A stretch of DNA of 64,000 nt from Glandiceps talaboti. Taxonomy: Eukaryota > Hemichordata > Enteropneusta > Spengelidae. Where the stretch lies: the NCBI RefSeq assembly GCF_964340395.1, contig NC_135570.1, positions 9,169,822 through 9,233,821 on the forward strand, written 5' to 3'. The position numbers and the translations under genes are program-made. Positions 23,191-36,528 of the stretch are shown in pieces. The notes below the pieces were generated by a model, which saw nothing but the letters and a program-made list of their open reading frames with translations, did no database searches and was not told where the DNA came from. Every line of letters starts with the position of its first letter. The stretch's first letter is position 1.

Positions 23191-23744
23191 AACCGCTACT
23201 CTTCAGTTAAAACCAATTACCGTGCCTCTAATACTATACTAAAATGAATAACTATGGATACACCTTACACACATCTAACGTCATCACTATAAAGTACCTG
23301 ATGATTGGCTATCTGGTGAACGGCTTAAAAAGAATTTCCAGAACGGGACTAATTTATTTAGGTATAAAATTTATCGTAATATTTGATATATTTACTCCAA
23401 CGACAGCTTAACAATAAAACATTCGTGCCACTTTTAATAGCAGGTACCAATTGAACACAGAACATTTAAATATTAATGTCTGTGATAATATCATTTTATG
23501 ATCGATTAAAAATCCTTAAATACAATTTTGAAGGATGCAAGACGAAATCAATGCTAACCCACCCCTTCAAGCGAGGAACTGCGTTCAACAAGTTTGCCGT
23601 GCATCAGTTGTTAAATGGCACGGGCAGTCAAGATTAACTACCACCCTAGCCTTCCACATTTACAATTTAAAAACAATTCAATATATTAAAATAAATTGAT
23701 ACATTTTCGGCTAAAATTTGCGAAAAAGTGGGTGACCCTAAAAC

Positions 23745-24156
23745 GAATGACAACCTGAATGACGGAAAACGAATGACAGCATTTCTAGGTGGTAAACAGT
23801 GGAATGACACCCTTTTCTACATTCAGTTAGTTGAATGACACCCTCTGCACTGTAAAACCAGTGGAATGACAGCCGCCACTCTATAAAATAAGTGGAATGA
23901 CAGCATTTTCAATGCTTTAGAACTGGAATGACAGCATTTCTAGGTGGTAAACAGTGGAATGACACCCTTTTCTACATTCCGTTTGTTGAATGACACCCTC
24001 TACACTGTAGAACCACGGGAATGACAGCCGCCACTCTATAAAATAAGTGGAATGACAGCATTTTTAATGCTTTGGAAATGGAATGACAGCATTTCTAGGT
24101 GGTAAACAGTGGAATGACACCCTTTTCTACATTCAGTTTGTTGAATGACACCCTCC
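23745..24156. repeat. 31-bp minisatellite with 155-bp higher-order repeat, unit C
   Basis: Same array as in unit B, with full monomers from 23771 to a truncated one at 24143. The same twelve monomers occur in the same order with no indel and only a few substitutions relative to B. Confidence 0.95.
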
Positions 24157-25286
24157 AGCAAAAAAACAAAATAAGTCTCTGCTTTGAGATATTTACATTG
24201 TAATATTGAAAAAAGACAGTCAGCTAGATTGACTGATAATGCACTTTAATCAATAAACTAATGACTGCCACAAAGAGATAAACCAAGTCATAGGGGCGAG
24301 TAGTATTTCATAGGTACGGTTTGCCTTGTTTAGACTCCCGTACCATTTGGAAAGAATTTCTAGTATAGTATAGAGCGTATATTGATGCATTTGTAGTAGC
24401 AGGATTCGTCTGATATTTTCCAATCTAAGCAATAATATGTGTCCCGATGAACCAAGTTTGCTTTATTCCTTCTCAATGCATATGTGGAATTTTAGAATTT
24501 GCAGTAATGTTTATTTTATGGATTTAAAAAAATATAATTTCTGTCATTTATTGCATTTTTTGGAGGGAAAGTGACATTCAAATTTAAAAACTGAAACTTG
24601 AAACTTGAAAACTATTACACGGAAGAGGTGTTCATTGTATGCCGGTGGCAGGTGTTTAGATCCATTTATTCACAGATCTAATGACCTAAAAGGTCCTTTG
24701 CTTGAAATTGCTATTTCAAGTTCTTGCACTCCGATCACACTTTATGGATAACAATTTCAACCAGGTCAAAGGTTATGCACTACAGAGATACCTTTATTCA
24801 AATCTAATTGCTTTCAGATGAAATTATTCAGTACTGTAATTGCCGAGTTCTAAAAAAATATGTTTTTTGGTCCAAATTATTGCCCCCAATATTTGGAGTC
24901 TGTTAAGCAAGTGAGTAAACATTCAAAAATATCTGCAAAAACCCCTAGCAACCGTGACCGCGCCCATAACAACAGCCAAACGATGGTGTATTTCACAAAG
25001 ATAACATCAGGGATTCATAGACAAGTGAACGAACATTCAAAAAATGCATGCAAATATGCCTAGCAACGTGACCACGCCCATAGCAACAAATGATGGCGTA
25101 TATTGCAATGGCAACAGAGTTGGATAAGCAACTGGATAGTCATCCAGCAAATGTACACCTATACCTAGCATGGATCAGCATGTGGGTAAACACTTTTAAA
25201 AACTGTACAGTTGTGCTACAACGCCATTGGCGTTATTCTATCAAACATTTTGGTGATACTTGCACAAGAGCATCGACGCTATGGCA

Positions 25287-26696
25287 CTATTTTTTTCTGA
25301 CGTTTACATCGGGTTGTTTCATGGCGCTTCCTTCTTTGTATGCTAATACTTGACGTCTAAAGATATCCTGTGCTTTCCTGAAAATCTTAACATCATAATA
25401 CAAGACTTCATTTACATCGTCATCAGAGACCAACTCATCACGAAGTCTATCTTTAATCTCATCTTTAGTTACGTTAGTGGATTCGCCTTGTGATGTGTAC
25501 GGTCGTGCATTAGAGGTCATGCCCTCACATTGACTCGCAAATGGTAGTTTATAAACACGTTCCAGTAAACGGAAGTTTGTGTCAAATTCTGTCGTCAAAC
25601 CTATAACTGCAAACCATGATTCTAAATTGTCTAGAACGTATTCCAAAACAATAGCTTTCTTTTCCTTTGGCATAACATACCGCAACATTAATTCACCTCT
25701 CCACCATGGGGGCATTTCGGTAGTGCTTGGATCATCCGGGGCTCTCATTCTCTCGATACGTTCATCGAACATTTCAGTTAAAAAATCTGGATTTAGAAGT
25801 AACTGCCGAAAGAACCAACTACCCTGGTGCAAGGCCCATTCTTTCACAGAAAGGTCTGCAGCATTCTTGATCTGACACTGTTCAGTTTTTGAGTTCGTCA
25901 CAATACACAGGTTATAGGATGAAATGACTCGTTCATACGGATCTCTAAGAATCGTAAAATAGGAACATGGTCGTGTGCTGTAGTCGCAGATACCAAATGT
26001 TGAATCCCCAACATAGGCTTTTTTCGTGACTTCAATATTGCCCATATTCATATTAGTGTAGTATGGTATGGCGTTCTTTTGCCCAATGAGGGAAGGGCTT
26101 TGGTTATAGTTTGCACGAATTAGTTTACCCAGGCAATTTTTTATGGTGCTTCCTCCAGATTTTTGATTATGCACGAATACAATAGTACCATTACTGTATT
26201 CATGGTCAGGTGGTTGTCTTGTTTTGATATTTGAATTATAAGATCTTGACGTGAAGTAATTTGGAAGGATGTTAGTCCCTTTCATCAGCCATTGGTAGTT
26301 TAAATCTCCAAAAACTGTCTCTTTGTCTTTTCGCGAACTGAAAGTAAAAATCGAACACAATTTAGTATAGAATCTATGCACTATGCCATTTGACGCACTT
26401 GGCGCATAACAACTACTGTAGGGTCTATGTAGGGATATAGTTAGTAGTAGGTGAGACCATGGATCTATTATTCAGACAGTGTTGCAAAGGGGTCACTTTA
26501 CGACGATGCCAGAGATGTGAAAGAAATCTTTACTATCGTGTACCTACCTTTGTTTCACAGACTTCACTAAAGAACCACTTTGTCCATGTACAAAATACTT
26601 TATCAAGACTTCATGTACGACCAATATCCCAAATATGACTGACAAGATGATGCATATTTTTCCTGTCGATCGAATCACGCTTGATTTGTAGAGCAT
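25287..26696 (-). CDS. Sulfotransferase paralogue C (two exons)
   Basis: Exon 1 is 26696-26548 and exon 2 is 26337-25287, giving 399 residues with intact anchor, KSGGSTIK loop and RDPYERVISSY motif. Nearly identical to B. Coding differences include Ala to Gly in the patch after the PAPS loop (SPSLIGQKN) and Gln to Glu in YTSQGESTNV, the latter shared with A. Splice sites and lengths equal those of B. Confidence 0.87.
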
Positions 26697-26877
26697 AGTA
26701 CTGATGGATCCGTACTGATGTTACACTAACTGTGTGCACTGATTGTCTCAAAGAAATGCCAATCCGTAGTACCTGATGGTATAACATAAATTATCAGACA
26801 CTAAATAAACTTAAATAAACTAAATAAAATATTCTCTTGCATTGAAGAACGTTTATCTTCGGTGTGGTATGATTATG

Positions 26878-26924
26878 ATTTGCATATCAGCATATCATTT
26901 TATGATTTGCATACTTATTTGCAT
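26878..26924 (-). promoter_or_regulatory. Octamer cluster upstream of sulfotransferase C
   Basis: ATTTGCAT at 26878, 26905 and 26917, about 180-230 bp upstream of the start codon at 26696. Confidence 0.45.
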
Positions 26925-29900
26925 ATCATCATAATATTCTATAATTTACATACTGATTTACATATCATACGATTCTTGATACACGCATGACGAATTCTTA
27001 GGTACCATATACCTTTGTAACATGGATTATGGAAATTTGTAAATAACTCATTAAAACAAATAAAAACAATATTTGTTTTAAATTATTCTAATTTTGTATT
27101 TTACCTCGCATTGAGAAGAGTGTTGAGAGTTTAAATTTGGGTTCAAAAGTAACTACTCAACTGATATAAGGCATATTGTCCAGTTTTTTATTCGGCTTGT
27201 TATTGTTGTATGAATGCTACGAAAACGTTTGATATGGCCATGGTGAACTACTGGACTGCGTTCCGGAAACTGATAAACAGAAAAAATTACTTTAAGTACA
27301 CTTCACATGTCGCCTATTATGTATAATTTGGTATATGGTAGTCAATTATTTTTGTTCGCTGGCAGGGCGTCGGCTAGTCCGGTCCTGCTTGCAGACGGAG
27401 TAAGTCGTCCCTTCCTTCCTTCCTTCGAAAGGCGTGCACCGTCTGCAAGCAGGGGACGAGGTGTCGGCAGAATCGGACTCTCTAGTGTTAACAATGGGGA
27501 TCGCTAAGGAGACATCATTTCGCCTAAGTTATGTGATGTCTATTTAACGAACTGAGTTAAAAGCTTCAACAAGCGGAAGTAGAATGCACGTTTGTCATGG
27601 AAACTTGTTAGAATCCCTATATGTTTACAGTTTATCTGTAAGGGAAGTTTATAACCACTAAAAAATACCCAAGCTTCCACATCATGTCTTGCACAGGTGG
27701 TGACAAAGTAATGAGATGTGCCATGTAGACACATCTTAAAAGTTGCCAAGGGGTCGAAGAAATATTGCAGAATAAAAGTTTGTTGAAAACTTACGTCGTT
27801 CTGGAGTGCTGCTGTTATTCCACACATGCAGTCGATCACAAAACCGCTACTCTTCAGTTAAAACCAATTACCGTGCCTCTAATACTATACTAAAATGAAT
27901 AACTATGGATACACCTTACAAACATCTAACGTCATCACTAAGTACCTGATGATTGGCTATCTGGTGAACGGCTTAAAAAGAATTTCCAGAACAGGACTAA
28001 TTTATTTAGGTATAACATTTATCGTAATATTTGATATATTTACTCCAACGACAGCTTAACAATAAAACATTCGTGCCACTTTTAATAGCAGGTACCAATT
28101 GAACACAGAACATTGAAATATTAATGTCTGTGATAATATCATTTTATGATCGATTAAAAATCCTTAAATACAATTTTGAAGGATGCAAGACGAAATCAAT
28201 GCTAACCCACCCCTTCAAGCGAGGAACTGCGTTCAACAAGTTTGCCGTGCATCAGTTGTTAAATGGCACGGGCAGTCAAGATTAACTACCACCCTAGCCT
28301 TCCACATTTACAATTTAAAAACTGTATTATATAAAAATAATTATATACACTTTATTTAAACATGTATATACGGAACATCGTACACACAATTTGATGTTGT
28401 CTGTAACCGGACGCGGCGTTTGGTATGTGTGATTAGAAACCTGATATGGGTGATATCGATGAGCCATATGGCGTATTCTACAGTCTAATCATACACTTGT
28501 TACAGTAATGTAATCCTCGATCATTTCCTACTAGTAAGTAATAAATTAAACAAATAAAACAGGGAACATTATTACACTGGGTTTTTTTTGCCGTTTGGGA
28601 TATGACACTAGGCAGATAAATGAAACAAACTGAAACAATTTTTTCAATATATTAAAATAAATTGATACATTTTCGGCTCAAATTTGCGAAAAAGTTGCTC
28701 CAGAACAAAATAACGGTGCCTTGCTTCCACTGATATGATAACACATGACTAATGTGACAACCTGGGAATTGAACCATAGTCTTTAAAAGGTTTTATGAAC
28801 GGCCAACATACATACACGAAAACGTTACAGATACAATTAAATGTAAAACAAACTGATCCGACGTCACAGATAAAACAAAACAAAACACTGAGGGCGCAAC
28901 AACAGTGTATCCTAAGCTCCGGCGCTAGCGCTGTGTCACTGTGTTGCAAGCCAAATATTATCAACCATACCATAAAACCACTTACAAAGAAATGGCAATA
29001 CACAGCCACCTGCTGTGTGACCTGTTATATGTTTTAACATAGAATAAAATATCGAAACTATTACAAATGATTGCCGACGATATGTGAAAGACAGTCTGAA
29101 ACACTGGTTTCTTGTATTAGTTGTAACACAGACTCAGTATCATTCCAACCTGATGAAATGCAGACGAAAAGTTTTGGAATTTTTGTAAGATAATGTAGGT
29201 GGGAAAGTAAAAGAAACTTCGAATGTTATTTCTAGGATTTTAGACTAAAATAACAGTTGAGATGAATGTGAGAATTTTCGGAGGGACCGTGAGCAAAAGT
29301 CGCACAATGTGCAGGGCGCCGCCAACGACCGCATTTAACAATTTACGGGTGATGAAGAGCAAAAAACCAAAATAAGTCTCTGGTTTGAAATATTTATCAT
29401 TTTAATATTGAATAAACACAGTCAGCTAGGTTAACTGCTAATGCACTTTAATCAATAAACTAATGTCTGCCACAAAGAGATAAACCAAGTCATAGGGGCG
29501 AGTAGTATTTCATAGGTTGTTTTCCTTGTTTAGACTCCCGTACCATTTGGAAAGAATTTCTAGTATAGTATAGAGCGTATATTGATGCATTTGTAGTAGC
29601 AGGATTCGTCTGATATTTTCCAATCTAAGCAATAATATGTGTCCCGATGAACCAAGTTTGCTTTATTCCTTCTCAATGCATATGTGGAATTTTAGAATTT
29701 GCAGTAATGTTTATTTTATGGATTTAAAAAATATAATTTCTGTCATTTATTGCTGAATTTTTACCAATAAGAAATTTCAATATGGCATTCATAATGAGAA
29801 ACCTAATATCAGATACGTTGTTATGTTACCAATGGAAACCAATCAAGGGTGAACAATCTGTTAACAAAAAACAAAACACTTTTTATTTTGAATCATATTA

Positions 29901-30874
29901 AAGTGGCCATATGGATAAGAATTGGCTATTTATTTTGGATTTTTAATTCATAAAATAATGTTCTCATGGATAATCGTTGTTATTGTACGTACAAGAACAA
30001 ACCTTTCATATTTTTTTTTTTAGATTTTTGCAATGTACAAACACAATTTAAATTTGATCATGAATTCATAAATAAGTATTATTTTGTATGATTCCACCCT
30101 AGAATCTAGTTCAGAATTTTAAAAAAAGTTATGTGAACATGGGAATTTTGGAGGGAAAGTGACATTCAAATTTAAAAACTGAAACTTGAAACTTGAAAAC
30201 TATTACACGGAAGAGGTGTTCATTGTATGCCGGTGGCAGGTGTTTAGTTCCATTTATTCACAGATCTAATGACCTAAAAGGTCCTTTGCTTGAAATTGCT
30301 ATTTCAAGTTCTTGCACTCCGATCACACTTTATGGATAACAATTTCAACCAGGTCAAAGGTTATGCACTACAGAGATACCTTTATTCAAATCTAATTGCT
30401 TTCAGATGAAATTATTCAGTACTGTAATTGCCGAGTTCTAAAAAAATATGTTTTTTGGTCCAATTTATTGCCCCCAATATTTGGAGTCTGTTAGGCAAGT
30501 GAGTAAACATTCAAAAATATCTGCAAAAACCCCTAGCAACCGTGACCGCGCCCATAACAACAGCCAAACGATGGTGTATTTCACAAAGATAACATCAGGG
30601 ATTCATAGACAAGTGAACGAACATTCAAAAAATGCATGCAAATATGCCTAGCAACGTGACCACGCCCATAGCAACAAATGATGGCGTATATTGCAATGGC
30701 AACAGAGTTGGATAAGCAACTGGATAGTCATCCAGCAAATGTACACCTATACCTAGCATGGATCAGCATGTGGGTAAACACTTTTAAAAACTGTACAGTT
30801 GTGCTACAACGCCATTGGCGTTATTCTATCAAACATTTTGGTGATACTTGCACAAGAGCATCGACGTTATGGCA

Positions 30875-32284
30875 CTATTTTTTTCTGACGTTTACATCGG
30901 GTTGTTTCATGGCGCTTCCTTCTTTGTATGCTAATACTTGACGTCTAAAGATATCCTGTGCTTTCCTGAAAATCTTAACATCATAATACAAGACTTCATT
31001 TACATCGTCATCAGAGACCAACTCATCACGAAGTCTATCTTTAATCTCATCTTTAGTTACGTTAGTGGATTGGCCTTGTGATGTGTACGGTCGTGCATTA
31101 GAGGTCATGCCCTCACATTGACTCGCAAATGGTAGTTTATAAACACGTTCCAGTAAACGGAAGTTTGTGTCAAATTCTGTCGTCAAACCTATAACTGCAA
31201 ACCATGATTCTAAATTGTCTAGAACGTATTCCAAAACAATAGCTTTCTTTTCCTTTGGCATAACATACCGCAACATTAATTCACCTCTCCACCATGGGGG
31301 CATTTCGGTAGTGCTTGGATCATCCGGGGCTCTCATTCTCTCGATACGTTCATCGAACATTTCAGTTAAAAAGTCTGGATTTAGAAGTAACTGCCGAAAG
31401 AACCAACTACCCTGGTGCAAGGCCCATTCTTTCACAGAAAGGTCTGCAGCATTCTTGATCTGACACTGTTCAGTTTTTGAGTTCGTCACAATACACAGGT
31501 TATAGGATGAAATGACTCGTTCATACGGATCTCTAAGAATCGTAAAATAGGAACATGGTCGTGTGCTGTAGTCGCAGATACCAAATGTTGAATCCCCAAC
31601 ATAGGCTTTTTTCGTCACTTCAATATTGCCCATATTCATTTTACTGTAGTATGGTATGGCGTTCTTTTGCGCAACGAGGGAGGGGCTTTGGTTATAGTTT
31701 GCACGAATTAGTTTACCCAGGCAATTTTTTATGGTGCTTCCTCCAGATTTTTGATTATGCACGAATACAATAGTACCATTACTGTATTCATGGTCAGGTG
31801 GTTGTCTTGTTTTGATATTTGAATTATAAGATCTTGACGTGAAGTAATTTGGAAGGATGTTAGTCCCTTTCATCAGCCATTGGTAGTTTAAATCTCCAAA
31901 AACTGTCTCTTTGTCTTTTCGCGAACTGAAACTAAAAATCGAACACAATTTAGTATAGAATCTATGCACTATGCCATTTGACGCACTTGACGCATAACAA
32001 CTACTGTAGGGTCTATGTAGGGATATAGTTAGTAGTAGGTGAGACCATGGATCTATTATTCAGACAGTGTTGCAAAGGGGTCACTTTACGACGATGCCAG
32101 AGATGTGAAAGAAATCTTTACTATCGTGTACCTACCTTTGTTTCACAGACTTCACTAAAGAACCACTTTGTCCATGTACAAAATACTTTATCAAGACTTC
32201 ATGTACGACCAATATCCCAAATATGACTGACAAGATGATGCATATTTTTCCTGTCGATCGAATCACGCTTGATTTGTAGAGCAT
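30875..32284 (-). CDS. Sulfotransferase paralogue D (two exons)
   Basis: Exon 1 is 32284-32136 and exon 2 is 31925-30875, giving 399 residues. All motifs are intact. In the variable patch it reads SPSLVAQKN and YYSKMN; the SKMN part is shared with E, while the rest of the gene follows B and C. The acceptor is ...TTTAGTTTCAG. Function as for A. Confidence 0.87.
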
Positions 32285-32465
32285 AGTACTGATGGATCCG
32301 TACTGATGTTACACTAACTGTGTGCACTGATTGTCTCAAAGAAATGCCAATCCGTAGTACCTGATGGTATAACATAAATTATCAGACACTAAATAAACTT
32401 AAATAAACTAAATAAAATATTCTCTTGCATTGAAGAACGTTTATCTTCGGTGTGGTATGATTATG

Positions 32466-32512
32466 ATTTGCATATCAGCATATCATTTTATGATTTGCAT
32501 ACTTATTTGCAT
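32466..32512 (-). promoter_or_regulatory. Octamer cluster upstream of sulfotransferase D
   Basis: ATTTGCAT at 32466, 32493 and 32505, upstream of the start codon at 32284. Confidence 0.45.
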
Positions 32513-34084
32513 ATCATCATAATATTCTATAATTTACATACTGATTTACATATCATACGATTCTTGATACACGCATGACGAATTCTTAGGTACCATATAC
32601 CTTTGTAACATGGATTATGGAAATTTGTAAATAACTCATTAAAACAAATAAAAACAATATTTGTTTTAAATTATTCTAATTTTGTATTTTACCTCGCATT
32701 GAGAAGAGTGTTGAGAGTTTAAATTTGGGTTCAAAAGTAACTACTCAACTGATATAAGGCATATTGTCCAGTTTTTTATTCGGCTTGTTATTGTTGTATG
32801 AATGCTACGAAAACGTTTGATATGGCCATGGTGAACTACTGGACTGCGTTCCGGAAACTGATAAACAGAAAAAATTACTTTAAGTACACTTCACATGTCG
32901 CCTATTATGTATAATTTGGTATATGGTAGTCAATTATTTTTGTTCGCTGGCAGGGCGTCGGCTAGTCCGGTCCTGCTTGCAGACGGAGTAAGTCGTCCCT
33001 TCCTTCCTTCGAAAGGCGTGCACCGTCTGCAAGCAGGGGACGAGGTGTCGGCAGAATCGGACTCTCTAGTGTTAACAATGGGGTTCGCTAAGGAGACATC
33101 ATTTCGCCTAAGTTATGTGATGTCTATTTAACGAACTGAGTTAAAAGCTTCAACAAGCGGAAGTAGAATGCACGTTTGTCATGGAAACTTGTTAGAATCC
33201 CTATATGTTTACAGTTTATCTGTAAGGGAAGTTTATAACCACTAAAAAATATCCAAGCTTCCACATCATGTCTTGCACAGGTGGTGACAAAGCAATGAGA
33301 TGTGCCATGTAGACACATCTTAAAAGTTGCCAAGGGGTCGAAGAAATATTGCAGAATAAAAGGTTGTTGAAAACTTACGTCGTTCTGGAGTGCTGCTGTT
33401 ATTCCACACATGCAGTCGATCACAAAACCGCTACTCTTCAGTTAAAACCAATTACCGTGCCTCTAATACTATACTAGAATGAATAACTATGGATACACCT
33501 TACACACATCTAACGTCATCACTATAAAGTACCTGATGATTGGCTATCTGGTGAACGGCTTAAAAAGAATTTCCAGAACGGGACTAATTTATTTAGGTAT
33601 AAAATTTATCGTAATATTTGATATATTTACTCCAACGACAGCTTAACAATAAAACATTCGTGCCACTTTTAATAGCAGGTACCAATTGAACACAGAACAT
33701 TGAAATATTAATGTCTGTGATAATATCATTTTATGATCGATTAAAAATCCTTAAATACAATTTTGAAGGATGCAAGACGAAATCAATGCTAACCCACCCC
33801 TTCAAGCGAGGAACTGCGTTCAACAAGTTTGCCGTGCATCAGTTGTTAAATGGCACGGGCAGTCAAGATTAACTACCACCCTAGCCTTCCACATTTACAA
33901 TTTAAAAACTGTATCATATAAAAATAATTATATACACTTTATTTAAACATGTATATACGGAACATCGTACACACAATTTGATGTTGTCTGTAACGTGACG
34001 CGGCGTTTGGTATGTGTGATTAGAAACCTGATATGGGTGATATCGATGAGCCATATGGCGTATTCTACAGTCTAATCATACACT

Positions 34085-34191
34085 AGACTGTAAGATACGT
34101 CGTGACGTTTCGCCCTCACCGGCCTCCTCTCACAGGTGTAAGGGGTTGGCCGATGTTTGAGGGCGCACCGTCACGGCGTACCTTACAGACT
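34085..34191. mobile_element. 107-bp MITE inserted in unit E
   Basis: Inverted ends of about 34 bp start AGACTGTAAG and end CTTACAGACT. Unit D has the empty site (near 28497). In E the 11 bases AATCATACACT occur on both sides (34074-34084 and 34192-34202), as expected for a target-site duplication. A related right end is at about 60840-60881. Confidence 0.75.
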
Positions 34192-36528
34192 AATCATACA
34201 CTTGTTACAGTAATGTAATCCTCGATTATTTCCTATTAGTAAGTAATAAATTAAACAAATAAAACAGGGAACATTATTACACTGGGGTTTTTTTGCCGTT
34301 TGGGATATGACACTAGGCAGATAAATGAAACAAACTGAAACAATTTTTTCAATATATTAAAATAAATTGATACATTTTCGGCTCAAATTTGCGAAAAAGT
34401 TGCTCCAGAACAAAATAACGGTGCCTTGCTTCCACTGATATGATAACACATGACTAATGTGACAACCTGGGAATTGAACCATAGTCTTTAAAAGGTTTTA
34501 TGAACGGCCAACATACATACACGAAAACGTTACAGATACAATTAAATGTAAAACAAACTGATCCGACGTCACAGATAAAACAAAACAAAACACTGAGGGC
34601 GCAACAACAGTGTATCCTAAGCTCCGGCGCTCGCGCTGTGTCACTGAGTTGCAAGCCAAATATTATCAACCATACCATAAAACCACTTACAAAGAAATGG
34701 CAATACACAGCCACCTGCTGTGTGACCTGTTATATGTTTTAACATAGAATAAAATATCGAAACTATTACAAATGATTGCCGACGATATGTGAAAGACAGT
34801 CTGAAACACTGGTTTCTTGTATTAGTTGTAACACAGACTCAGTATCATTCCAACCTGATGAAATGCAGGCGAAAAGTTTTGGAATTTTTGTAAGATAATG
34901 TAGGTGGGAAAGTAAAAGAAACTTCGAATGTTATTTCTAGGATTTTAGACTAAAATAACAGTTGAGATGAATGTGAGAATTTTCGGAGGGACCGTGAGCA
35001 AAAGTCGCACAATGTGCAGGGCGCCGCCAACGACCGCATTTAACAATTTACGGGTGATGAAGAGGAAAAAACCAAAATAAGTCTCTGCTTTGAAATATTT
35101 ATCATTGTAATATTGAATAAACACAGTCAGCTAGGTTAACTGCTAATGCACTTTAATCAATAAACTAATGTCTGCCACAAAGAGATAAACCAAGCCATAG
35201 GGGCGTGTAGTATTTCTTAGATTGTTTTCCTTGTTTAGACTTTAATACTCCCCTACCATTTGGAAAGAATTTCTAGCAGCAGGATTCGTGTGATATTTTC
35301 CAATCTAAGCAATAATATGTGTCCCTATGAACCAAGTTTGCTTTCTTATAAGTATTATTTTGGATGATTTCACCCTAGAATCTAGTTCAGAATTGAAAAA
35401 AGTTATGTGACCACAGGAATTTGGAGGGGAAAGTAACACTCAAATCTAAAGATTGAAACTTGAAACTTGAAACTAGTACACAAGCAGGTGTTCATTGCAT
35501 GCCGATGGGTGTTTAGTTCCATTTATTTATAGATCTATTGACCTATTGACACTCAATCACACTTCATGGATAGTAGTAGTATTTTATTTATTATTGTGAC
35601 CTGCAACTCTAACGAGTTGCCCATAATAACAATGGATAACAATTTCAACCAGGTCAAAGGCTATGCACTACAGAGATACCTTTATTCAAATCTAATTGCT
35701 TTCAGATGAAATTATTCAGTACTGTAATTGCAGTGTTCTAAAAAAATATGTTTTTTGGTCCAATTTATTCCCCCCAATATTTTGAGTCCATTCAACGAGT
35801 TCACTTCTAGAATTATAGTGAGCTAAAAATGTGAATTTTGATCAAAAACTTACATCTCAAAAAGTACTTGGTCAATGAGACTGAAACTTTGTGAGATGTT
35901 TCTAAAAGTGTTATTCTGCAGATTTTCTTCATAACATTTTGACACAGTTGGCCTTAGCAACCATGACCACGCCCTTAGCAACAACCAAATGGTAGTATAT
36001 TTTGGTCAAATAACAACATCATCTGGTAGGCAAGTGAGTAAAACATTCAAAAATGTATGCAAATTCCCCTGGCAACCACGACCGCGGCTATAGCAACCGC
36101 CAAACGATGGGTATTTCACAAAGGTAACAGGGATTAATAGACAAGTGAATAAACATTCAAAAAATGTATGTAAATATACCTAGCAACAAGACCCCCCCCC
36201 CATAGCAACAACAAAATGATCACGTATATTGCAAAGATAACATCAGGGATTCATAGACAATTGAACGAACATTCAAAAAATGCATGCAAATATGTCTAGC
36301 AACATGACCACGCAAGCCAAATGATCGCGTATATTGCAAAGGTAACAACAGGTTTGGATAAGCAACTGGATAGTCATTCAGCAAATGAACACTATACCTA
36401 GCATGGATCAGCATGTGAGTAAACACTTTTAAAAATTGTACAGTTGTGCAACAACGCTATTGGTGCTTTTTATCAACCATTTTGGTGATACTTGCACAAG
36501 AGCATCGACGCTATTGCCAGTATTGGCA

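Larger units (their letters stand above)
23191..27840. repeat. Segmental duplication unit C (about 4.65 kb)
   Basis: Same order as unit B, including the minisatellite. It lacks about 379 bp relative to B between the minisatellite and the gene (junction near 24553, TTGCATTTTTTGGAGGG), which removes the partial family-F element. The offset of the gene from B is exactly 4647 bp. Confidence 0.85.
27841..33424. repeat. Segmental duplication unit D (about 5.6 kb)
   Basis: Shares the gene and flanks with B and C but has no minisatellite. In its place are a block of about 330 bp (28322-28648) and a segment of about 660 bp (28693-29353), both shared with unit E. Part of the latter is also shared with the gene-less sixth fragment. 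A partial family-F element begins at 29897. Confidence 0.85.

Noticed and set aside
28749-29037. 80- and 86-residue frames on opposite strands, kept in units D and E
   Set aside because: The two units are recent duplicates, so conservation is uninformative, and neither product looks domain-like.
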